Shown: positions 39,401 through 51,400 of the stretch, one piece after another
Numbering within the stretch: the stretch's first letter is position 1
How the letters are laid out: each line of letters starts with the position of its first letter
NCBI GenBank assembly: GCA_963693305.1
Contig: OY855905.1
Span: 5,239,201-5,303,200, forward strand
DNA: 64,000 nt
Direction: 5' to 3'
From: Meandrina meandrites
Taxonomy: Eukaryota > Cnidaria > Anthozoa > Scleractinia > Meandrinidae
The notes under the pieces: model-generated
What the model was told of the DNA's origin: nothing
The model's input: only the letters and a program-made list of their open reading frames with translations
The model's database searches: none
Position numbers and translations under genes: made by a program

Positions 39401-42400
39401 AGGAAAACAGAGAAAAATGTCACAGGTTTTTACACCCAAGTATGAAACCCGATCAGGGACGAATGTGAACTTTGATATAATATTTTATTCCATTTTTTAA
39501 GTAAAGTAAATACGGTACAATAACTTGCATTCGCGTTGTGAGCGACAGCTGTTGTAAACACGGTGCTTACCTGACTTGTTGCTCATGTGTCAACTCCATG
39601 AAGGAAATTAGTTTTTTGTTAATAAAGTTCATCAGACGATTGTCAGGCGTCAAAGCGGCATTCATGTTTCTACTAAACGCCAAGAAGCCAAAAATATTCT
39701 ACAAACTATAAGGATAAACAAATTAAAAAAACACTTTTCCAACTTGTTAACACCTGTACTTTGCTTTATTATTTGCTTTGAAGCCTGACAAAATGTCTTA
39801 TTCCCACGATGAAATATACATGCTTTTCTGAATTTAAGTAATTGAATTATCACTCAATCAGCGAAGGTTGCGAAGCAGTTAGATGGTGGCAAAAACAAAA
39901 GAAGGTTTACCATCGCTCGCAAATATTAGGGTAGCCCCACACGTACTAAAAATCCCTGAAAAATAGCTAGGTATCGCCGTGTGTAAAGTCAGGACTTTGT
40001 ACAAAACTCTTCCTATACTAGAGTTCTTCGTAACAATGAAACGGACTGGGATCTGACTACGATGCATGGCGAGCGAATCAAAGACGTGTGCAGAAGAAAA
40101 ACAAGATAAACAACAGAACACGAATTTTCGAAAACGTTAGAAATTGTTATTGTTATTAGAATTTTTCCTAACAAGCCTCCCTCCGCCCAAAAAAAGGACT
40201 AAAACCAAGCCTCAAAAGGTGACGAAAGTCAGTGGAAATGTCCGTACATTTTACATACCAACGACAGTCTTACACGGAGATCAACATTATTTTATCTGCT
40301 GTCTACTGGATCTGGAACTCGCTTATAGGATAATTATCTGAAAGCTATTTATGAGTTTGGATCACGTATTCAAGAAGAAAAGATAGCATTCTGTTCATCT
40401 ACGTGGACGCTTTGGCTTTGGTGGCCACGCTGAAGGAAACGTACCCCGGGATACGTACGCGTGTTGATCTGCTGTCACGCAATCCCCAGTATACATTTAC
40501 TTGGCTATCGTTTGAAATAAATGTGTTCTTCAGCGAAATCATAAATAATATGACAAGACGCAAAAGCTGTTGGTAATTCATACCTGTCAGTGACGCTTGC
40601 AAGGCGAAATTCGTATAGTACGATCGACAGCAGGAATTTCCAGACCCACTACCTTCACCGTAATAAACCCTCAAATAAATTAATTGAAGCACTTTGAATA
40701 GTCCTTGTGCGCCATGGGCTTATTCTTAGAATTTTATGGTATTTGGCACGCTTAATTTTTCTACAGATTGAAGTTATTTTGAACATAAAGTATTTAAATT
40801 GTCCAAATTGATTATCTAGTGGCTATTTCTTGAAAGGTATTTGTCCAATAATCAGTTAACGGACTTGCCATCTGGAATTTTCATCAGAAATACTGGACTG
40901 TCCCATCTGTAAGTAACGAGCATGTTAAGAAGTCAGCCACCAACATCAAATCACTCGTTTGACGTCTAATAGTACCCCTCGATTATTTTCTTCTACTTAT
41001 TTTTAGATACTTGAGACTTCAATTTAATAAAACATATTATACACATAAGCTTACATTTTATTGTTATTTTATCTGTAGGCTTCTAGACCAAAACACATTC
41101 CAAAACTTCTCTGAAAGTATTTTCGAGCAAAATACACAGCTTATCTGGTTGTAAGTGAGACCTCTTTTAATGCTGAAAACTAAAAACGAAATTCTATCTT
41201 GCTTTTGCTACTTCTATGACAACAACTATGCTGTAACAAAAAAACACTTTGACTGTGACTGACACTGTGCTGGCTAACTCTGACGGACTCGGACTGACGC
41301 TGACTGTGACTAGCTGCGGCTGCGACTTGGACGCGACCGCGACCGCGACCGCGACCGCGACCGCGACCGCGACCGCGACCGCGACCGCGACCGCGACCGC
41401 GACCGCGACCGCGACCGCGACCGCGACCGCGACCGCGACCGCGACTGCGACTGCGACTGCGACCGCGACTGCTACTATGTATGTGACTTACAGTAACTGT
41501 CGCTGCGTCTGCTATGGCAATGACTGTCACTTTGACAGCAAATGTGACTATGACTGTGACTGTGACTGTGACTGTGACTGTGACTGTGACTTTGACTGTG
41601 ACTGCGACTGCGACTGCGACTGCGACTGCGACTGCGACTGCGACTGCGACTGCGACTGCGACTGCGACTGCGACTGCGACTGCGACTGTGACTGTGACTG
41701 TGACTGTGACTGCGACTATGACTTTTACTTTAACCATAACTTATAAATTATTACCACTGCGACTACTAATGCTGCTACTGCTGTTTCTGTTTCTGCTTCA
41801 GCTTCAGCTACTTATACCACAGTCTACTATGAATATAGTGATCTACTCTTAATATAATTATATTTGTAGGTGTTTGAACCATAACCAATTGAAATATTTG
41901 CCTCAAAATATTTTCAAGAAAAATACGAAACTTAAGTGGCTGTAAGTACGATCGTTTTGAATGATGATGAAACTATTCTATGTTTGTTATTGTGGATTGA
42001 AGTATGCTTAATGGTGTTTGAACCTAGATCGGAGACTAACTACATTGAGAAGTTTTTTTACGAGAAATGAGTTAATTTGAAATGCTGGGACATTATGTGC
42101 GTTCTAACACGGTTGTGGCTGCTTGGTTTTACTTTGTAATACTACCAAAAATGTCGTGAGAATGTGATTAACAGATTTTATCGAAGTGAATTAAAACACA
42201 GATGTAGTTTTGTCGTGTACTGTTTGACTGCGGCGGAGAGAGGTTCGATCAGGTTAATACTTCGTGTTATACATTACATAAGGTTTGTGATTGAGTTCAA
42301 AGGAGTAAGAAACAATTTACTAGAAATTTAGGTAATTCACAATGATATTAGTATATACTTTGGTGATGTGATTGTTGTAATACAGTTTTTCTATTTTTTG

Positions 42401-45400
42401 TCTCGTGTTACGTGAGGTACGTCACGGAACACGAGAATATGGTGTGGGTAGCTTTGGCGCAGGGTAGTACCTCGTGTAAGACCTCACGTAAGGTAGCAAA
42501 GTGATAAGGTCACGAGGTAACAAAATAAATACTATTTATTGTAAATTGGCGGGACAATATATGTGTTCTTTCTCCAACAAATGTTAATAACAATTGATTC
42601 TAAACAATGTTTGTGGGTATTTTTTAAACGCTGGGGACATCATTTGTTCTCTTTACACGATCAAGGCTCCTTAGTTTTCCTTTGTAAGACCGGCAAAAAA
42701 ATGCAATCAACAGATTTTATCGATGTGAATAAAAAAGCAAATGTCAATCTAGTTGTCTCCTGTTACGTTTGTGATTGTAAGCGCTAGAGGGTTTCTATCT
42801 TACATTCTGAACGAGAAGAACTAAACGAAATATTAAAGTGATAAAACAGCAAATGAAAAGAGTATGGAGATAATAGTCCTTTTTCTGAACACATGGAATC
42901 AAGAACAAGATTGTCCGAAGATTGATCGCAGAACTGAGTAAATCAAGTTATGAATGTCCCGAAGCAATTATAATGCAACTATTATCAAGCGACAATTTGT
43001 TTTTACATAAATTGAGTTCTAAAGAGGAATAATGTACTGGAGGTGAAGAGTTTTCTTTAGGACATATGGAATTTTCTTTTTCATAATCCATCGCAGCGTT
43101 TCAGGTTAATTAAAATCTTTGGAAGAGCGGCAAGTATATCTTGTTTTTGAATCACACTACAATATATATAACGCAACTTTTATAGAGCGACAAGAACAGT
43201 TTTAATTTTACTTTTTAGTGAATGAATGAAATCCTAATGGGGATTAGTGTATTTGAGGTGAAAAGTATAAATGTTTCTTTAAATTAGGTAAGGTAAAGTC
43301 TGTATACGAACCTAGTGGCCCATCAGGCCGGAGCTTATCCCGGTTTCCGTAGCATGAAGCGACTAGGAGTATCTCTACTTCCCCCTGGATGGGATGCTAG
43401 TCCATCGCAGGGTTACCCCCAGCAGCAAATTCGCCGGTGCCCATTTATACACCTGGGTGGAGAGAGGCACTATGCGAGTAAACTATCTTGCCCAAGAACA
43501 CAACGCAGTGCCCCAGCCAGGGCTCGAACCCGGACCGTCCGATCCGGAGTCCAACGCACTAACCATTAGGTCGCTGCGCCTCCCACTTTTTTTCTTTAAA
43601 TTAGATGTACGCTTTTCAATTTTCCATAGCCTGGCACCGAGTACAATGCAACCAGCAAGGTCGCCAGCCGGCAAGCAATAAAGAATAAGAAGACACAGAA
43701 AGCTTTAAATTTTTAAACAACACCAGACATGGAGCCCGACGGGCCTTTGATATTGAAATTATACAATGAACTTGAAGCAATTATAACAACCAAATGTAAA
43801 TCAATGACGTTTTAAATTATGCTCATTACGCAGATATCTGCACAATAACAATCTTGTGGAATTAAACGGAAGTGTGTTCCATGGTCTGAAGGACTTAAAA
43901 AAACTGTGAGTAGGCGTGTTGTTACTAACTACTTGTTCCTACAATTCCAACTGTTATTGAAGTTTGGCCATTGCTAGCAGGTTTTGATAAGAGTAAATAT
44001 ATAGACGTTCGGTTCTTGTTTTCTACCTACTTAAAAGAACGTCGGTTCTAGTGACAGTGTAGCCTTCTTGGGTGAAAGCACAACTTAAAGCATGGGACCG
44101 CAAACGAAAATGCTGCTAACGTAGGATCCAACAAGGGATCTGATCAGCATAAAAATAATAAATGACAAACAATACTTCAAGGTTGATCATACTACGAGAA
44201 AAAGGAAACTCTGTGACACACCACCACGACTAGAACCGATATAGCAGGATTGCATGCGCAACCGTGGACAGCTGTTTCGTTCTTATTGGAACTCATCAGC
44301 ACAGTGTAGCTCTCTAAGGGCGCGTTCGTTTGGGAATATTCTGGAATATATTCCGGTTATTCTGCTCCTGGGAGCAGAATAGCCGGAATGGAAATCCAAG
44401 TATTCCGGAATAGGAAGAGCAGCCAAACGAACTCTAACTTGCATTATTCCAATTATTCTTATTCCGGATTGATCCCAAAACGAACGCGCCCTAAATGAAG
44501 ATTGCCCAATAACCCGTACACAAAATCAAGCTACGTACTTTGAACTAAGTGGTCCCCCGAATCACGCACTGCCACATTACGTGTTTCGGGGGACAAGAAG
44601 ACCAAAGTGTCACGATGATGTCTCACAAAGCGAAATGTCCTAAAGCTTTGGAATCGCCAGAGATAGTGAACATTAACTGGCATATCTAATAGAACTTGCC
44701 CTCGTAGCGCCATACTAAAAAGCTGTTTCGTGGATAATTTAAATAACAACCATTGATAAAAAGGTAAAAAAGTTCATTGGTTATACTTGTGGTGAGATCT
44801 TCAAGTTGCTTTAAACCACTCAAATTTTCAAGTAACTTTTAAATTGATTGTGGCTCTTCTAATATGATCGTCCTGTTTTTACCTGAACGCAGGTGGTTAC
44901 AGGACAACAACATCAACAAACTGCTTCCAAATGTTTTAATAGATCTGATCAGCTTGAATGAGCTGTGAGTACTGTTCTATAAATAACTACATTTTAGTCT
45001 TGAAAAAGGGAAATCAATAACAGAAACAGGTACGTAGCAGCGACGCGTGTAGTTATACTGTCCTCAAGAGGGTTAGAGCGCTGGACTTGTAATCTGAAGG
45101 TCCCCGGGGTTCAAATCCTCCTCCCTGCCAATACATGGATTTGTCTTCGGTGGCCCCGAATTCAACTCTCCCGCGCTTTGTAAATAGCCAGCCAGTCATC
45201 CTACCAGTTTGGACTTTTAACAAATTTCTGTTCTATTTGTAATATTTCTTTGGTTATTTACAGTGTCCACAATTAGTACAACAATGTTAAATACTCTGAC
45301 ACTGTGGTTCTGTCGCTGCTGCATTTTGCAACTACCTTTTGCGCAACACGTCCCAATTATGTCAGCACCAGTTAGATTCCTCTGAATTCCTCTGATAAAA

Positions 45401-48400
45401 AATGCACTTCGCACATTGGCGCAATAGTTTAGTTTATTTTCTTGGTCGCACAAATTTACATTTACAAAAAAAAAAACATTTAATAGCAAGAAAAAGAAAC
45501 AAAAAACCGTGCGACAGGAGGCAGAAACAGGGCAAAGCCCCAATAGTCACGTTGAAATCGTTGAGAAATTATGAATGAGGCCCTATTGGCCTCATGGACT
45601 AGTATCGGGTGAAGGAAATTTTAGGATAACGTTAACTTTATGATGATCAGCATGATTTCCTAACATTCAAGACCATTGTGTTATTCTGGTGTAACTCATA
45701 GACGGCTTTTCCTTGTTCTATCTTTTATAAATCACTAAAAAAATACTTCACTGTAGTAGGCAAATTAATTATTAATTCAAACTCTGTCGAAAGGACTTAG
45801 TGGAGATAAACCGACGTTTACCGTAAAACACTGAAAACTGCCGAAGATTGAAACATGTCGTTTCATTTCCAAAAGCAAACCAAAAATTTAAGATTGTATA
45901 GCATTCACTTTGAAGCGAATATTCTGAATCTGCGTTGCATAACATCATTTGATTGTTACCCAGCGCCAAAATAAGAATTATTAAATATGGAGTAGATTTA
46001 TCTGAAGGGTCTAAGCAAATAACTGCCGATTTTATCATTACAAACACTTTCTCAGATAGTCAGATACATGCTCATGCCTCTAATTTGAATGGTTTCTTTA
46101 AATCCTGAAAACTCGTATATTCTTTTCAGAGATCTGTCTAATAACCAACTGAAGATTTTACCACCAGGACTTTTTAGTAGCCTCAAAACACTCACGAAGC
46201 TGTAAGTAGAGCTGAATAAGACGACAAACAAATATACAGGTCACCAACTGAGGAAAAATGTGTGACCGATCTGGTTTAATCCTATTTTCTTTCAGTGCTT
46301 CACAAGTTGTTAATAATTCTTATTTTACCAAAAATCGCAAAACAAAGTCCAGAACTGCAAAACAAACAAAAGAGTAACTCATTATTTAACGCTCAAGTTT
46401 TATTATAGTTGCAGCCCAATAGTAACAATGGTAACTATTTTTTGGTGTTTATTGATAATCGCAAAACTTCAAATGCAGTTTTCAAGATTTTAATTATTTG
46501 AAGCTCTCTAGGTAGTGAAACTATTCAGAAACATTTTGTGAAAACCAGACCACCGTTATTGCCCCGAAATACACCATGCAACGACCACGATCTGCAGTAA
46601 TTCTGAGTGCTTAATTTCATGATCGAAACCACAAATGTTAATAAAATCAAAGATAAGCTCTGCTTTCTAAACGTCTTGCATACCTTCTTCAATGCTAGGC
46701 TTTTGCTCAATAATAAAATTGAGGATTTACCAGCAGAGATCTTTGCTAACCTAACCGCGCTAAAGACACTGTAAGTGAGACCACCAATAAGGACAACTAA
46801 AAAGAAAAAATTAATTTAATTTCAATGTTTTCGTATGTCAGGTCTATTCGAAATGTGTCTGTACGATTTTCTTGTTTTGTTACAGTCAAACAGGGTGTTT
46901 TGTGCGCTGAATTTTACAATGTCTCTGCGTGATGTCCTGATATTGATTGACAATTTGCTCGAAGCAACATGCAACGTTCAGTTGCAAATTTCCTCCAACA
47001 CGTTGCCAAGCTCCGTTCAAACTTCGGGCCTGTACCGCTTTCATTTCTCCGCAGTATGAGAAAATCAACTAAAGCCAGAACATCTGGCGTTAGTTTAATT
47101 TGTTAAAACAAACATGGCTACTGATCTCGAGGTCAATCTCTTTCTACATTATGTAGGAATAACAAAATGTCAATCGCTTGGTTCATCATGCATAAGGAAT
47201 GAACTGTGTGTCGCGAACCTGAACTAGAACGATTAATACAACACGTATGAAAATAACACCTTCGTTGCAGAGAGAGAAAATAATTTTACTGTTGACTGTT
47301 TATCAACAGGCTGCCAGAACATAACGACAGGTTGAGCTCAAATAGCAAACCCCTGATTGAAATTGAGAACATAAGCCGCAACTTACGGAGCAAATTTGAA
47401 TTTTGACTGTTATAACTATTTACCAGACACTTTTAATTAAATTGGTTAGGAGACTGGACCAAAATAAACTCAAGAAGCTCCATCACAAACAGTTTCATGG
47501 ATTGGTGAACTTATATGATCTGTAAGCAAAGTCCTCTTTTGTAAGCCTTGACTGTTGCCTCTAGAGATTAGATAACCAAATAATCAAACTTAACAGTTTT
47601 CAAATTATTTCAATCTCCCCAACGTCAACTCTTTTTTGGAATCATAATGCCACAATATCATTATAGAAGAATCTCGGCGATCCGGTCAACAACTCACCTA
47701 AAAAATCTGACCTTTTTAAACAGGGTGGCCGCATTGAGTGGCCAATGAAGTGGCCGTGATAACAATCGAGATGACTCTCCTTAAGACCATTGGGCGGGTT
47801 TCCAAGGCATTAGAGTTCATTCACCTTTCTGTCTGTCTGTCTGTCTGTCTGTCTGCCTGCCTGTTTGCCAGTCTGCCTTTCTGTCTTAATTTTTCTGTCT
47901 GTCTGTCTATCTGTCTGTTTGTCTGCCTGCCTGCCCTCCTGCCCTCCTGCCCTCCTGCCTCCTGCCCTCCTGCAGGCAGGCAGGCGCCTGCCTGCCTTCA
48001 TGTCAGTCTGTTTGTCTCTCTGTCTGTTTAGCCCTTTCTATTCATTTTATCATGGTCTGCAGCAGAGCTATAATTCGTGTTGCCGAGTATTTCATTAATT
48101 AATTTATTTTTTTCTGTTTGTTTAAGCTACCTTTCCGATAACAAACTTCAGAAATTGCCACGAAGAATTTTTAAAGGCCTCAAGAGCCTTTTGTCAATGT
48201 GAGTACATTTCTTTTATTCTCGTTGGAGAACACGTGCTACTGAATTTACTTAACAGTAGTCCAAACACTAGTTTCACCAATCTTCTACCAAACAGCAAGT
48301 GATCAAAAGTAGTAGGCTTAACCTCTGTCGCATTTTTATCTTTGTTCCCCTCTATTTGTCGCAGCAACATGTTTAGCAATAAACTGAGCAGTGTTTCCAC

Positions 48401-51400
48401 TCAAACGTTTAATGACATACCTGATTTACGGTTTCTGTGAGTATAAAAAAGATCATTACCACATACATCTTTTCGATTTTCTTTATATTCCATTTAGTTA
48501 TGAAGTATATTACGAGTTTAGGGATTTTAAAAGGATTAGACTATTTCCAATAGTGATTATGTTCACCAGATGTGGTTATAACGGTGAATGTATGTATATT
48601 ATACTTATTGGGTTAGGGAGGTAATAATACACATACACAAATTTCAGCAAGCTCATTGGTTGAGAGCACGTCAATTAATCCCAAACAGTGCAGAAATTTG
48701 AAATTGAGTGCAGAAAGTTGAAATTAAGTAGATAAGTTGATTGACAGGGAAGCCGCGAAAGTGCGCAAAACAAAATGGCGGCCGCTGTCGGAGGGTTTGG
48801 AGAGAACAAAAACAACCAATTAATGCAAAGTTAGACCGATTTAACGGAAATTATCAGTGTATAAACTAATATACTAGCAACTGGACATTTGTACAGCACA
48901 AAATAGGCTCTACGAAACTACCAACGAGGATTTTCTTTCGCGACAACTCGTAAAGAAGGAAGATTACAAGCCTGAATTGAAGTTGCACATTTCAGCTTAT
49001 TCCCATGTAACTGAATGAGGATAAAAGCACCTGATAATGCATGACAGAGCTTTAAAATTCTGTAGCAGTATTGGATTTACAAAGCTTGGCAACTCCGTAA
49101 TGTTTTAACAACGATTCGGAAAGGTAAGTGACCGAACACGCCATATTTATTTATCATCCACTTCCAGACCACAGAGAAATTTTTGTATGTGTATTATTAA
49201 CAAGTAATCACATGATTTTTCTCGTACAATTTGGGATAAATCAGCACTCGTAAATTTTTCAGGCTCGTACAATTTGGTTAGCCTTTGAAAAATTTACTCG
49301 TGCTGTTTTATCCCAAATTGCACTCGAAATCATGTGATTACCTATACGAACACATCTTGTTCACCCACTTCTTCATCCACTTACAGAGAAATTTTTGTAT
49401 GTGTATTATTTTTCTCGTGCAATTTGGAATAAATCAGCACTCGTAAATTTTTCGGGCTCGTGCAATTTGGTTAGTCTTGGAAAAATTTACTCGTGCTGAT
49501 TTATCACAAATTGCACTCGAAATCATGTGATTACCTATACTAATAGTGCAGGTGATAACATGGAACCAAGTAAAATTACGGATTAATATCACACGTGTTT
49601 TTAGAAGTTTTAGAAATTTCTAAAACTTCTGTAAGCACAAGCGATATTAATCCTGAATTTTACGAGGAAAGATGTAATTACATTTTTGTGACATAAATAA
49701 CGTTCATATAAAAATTTCAAGGCGTGAAGCTAAATTTAGCCGTCGGAACGAGAACATTCCTTTCTAAAATCACACAGAAAAACAGCATGATCCAGCAAAT
49801 TCTTACGTTAAGAACAGGATAGGGTTGGTAGCTATATAATCATTAGAACGAGCATCAGCAAATATCACCGGGGGCGCGCAAAATGAAAAAAGTCAGAAAT
49901 TCTCAAATTTTGCCAGAATACTGTTTAGTAGAACTATTTTTAAAACAAATGTTTTAAAGTGGCTTGCTACAGTTTTGACGGGGTAAATGAGCTTCAGAAA
50001 AGTTTTAGCTTTCACTTATCACCGTTTGTTGCATCCAACGACCAATATTTGCGAGCAATATAGATGCCAATAAATAGGCAAAATGAATATCCGAGGGCTT
50101 AAGGGGAGACTGGGCAGTAGTAATTTCAGGGGTGTTTTTAATTAAAATCATCCCCTACGACTTTACCTCAAAGATTCTGAAATTAGATATTGGATCAGAT
50201 GAAACATTCATGCAAAATTAATTAAAACATCAGTAAGACAGATTTTTTTTGCAAAATACGAAAATTTTCCCGATTAAAAAAAAAATAGGTCAAAATCTGT
50301 TTTACAGATTTTTTAAAAATTTTGGCTGTGGACGCGATTCAGTCCAAAAAATAATTGTGAAAGTTAAATTATGAGATGTACGGTAGGTTTTTTGATCATT
50401 TTTAAGCCGAAATCAGGTATTTACGACCTCCAACGAGAATCGACTAGCGTATGCATTTTTATTTGAGCGCGCGCTTCTATGACGCCACATGATATGTGCG
50501 ATGAAAAAAGCAGCAAATAAGAAGTCCTTGTTCGGTTGTTTATCTACCTATTTTTAGTATTTTTTCGTCCTATGACATGTCTAAAAGCATTTTGAAACTT
50601 TTAACTTTTGAATGAAGAGCTCAAACTTGTTTTCGTTTCTTTTATTGTTGCTACCTAAAGTTTTCCGCTCGCGAGCAATATTGACGTCAGGCAGCCGAAT
50701 CGTAGCGCGCGCTCTTGCCTTGTAAAACTGTAGTAAGCCACCTTAAATCAACCACACACAAAAGTGACTCTGAAGTTGGGCAAAGTAATACAAAGGATTC
50801 TCTTTTGCTCAATCAGAAGCCAGCATTCGAAGAGCCGTTTGGAAATGGTCCAGAGAGACTCGTTTTCCAGGGGCTCATTCCACTTTTATAGAAAACTTTC
50901 TCCGCTACGATTTCTGTTTACTTCGTTTTGCCCCGAGTTATTGCCCCTGGGTCTCCGAGGATGACGACATCTGAGAGCTTAGCTCTCTAAGGGCGCTTTC
51001 GTTTGGGAATATTCTGGAATAAGAACATATTCTGCTCCTGGGAGCAGAATAGCCGGAATGGAAATCCAAGTATTCCGGAATAGGAAGACCAGCCAAACGA
51101 ACGCTAACTTGCATTATTCCAATTATTCTTATCCCGGATCTATCCCAAACGAACGCGCCCTAATATTCTAATCACAAAGTTTTAGTGGCTCACGCAGAGG
51201 AAGACCTTCAAGAACCTGCGGATGCCTTCACTCGTGACTACGATGTGCTAAGCCTCGCATTTAATGCTCCGAAGATACAAGTTCTATTCCAGCCATCACC
51301 TCCCCACATGCTGAGATAAAATAGCTAGAGATCACAGTTGGATAGCAATGCCTAAATCAAATGGTACAACAGACGAACCAACAGTAGTCTTTTGGAGGGG

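Noticed and set aside
41180..41852. Long overlapping ORFs on both strands with Thr-Ala, Asp-Cys and Arg-Gly repeats
   Set aside because: They are translations of hexanucleotide minisatellites that happen to lack stops; no start context or domains.
44715..44735. Possible third hammerhead (agctgtttcgtgg, minus strand)
   Set aside because: It has a GAAAC-like element but no CTGATGA core at the required distance.
45061..45135. tRNA gene (TGT in the anticodon region)
   Set aside because: There is no 5' acceptor strand matching CTCCCTGCC, and a SINE body follows the tRNA-like part.
47738..48098. Cys/Ser/Val-Leu-rich ORFs on both strands
   Set aside because: Translations of a TCTG low-complexity tract between two LRR exons.
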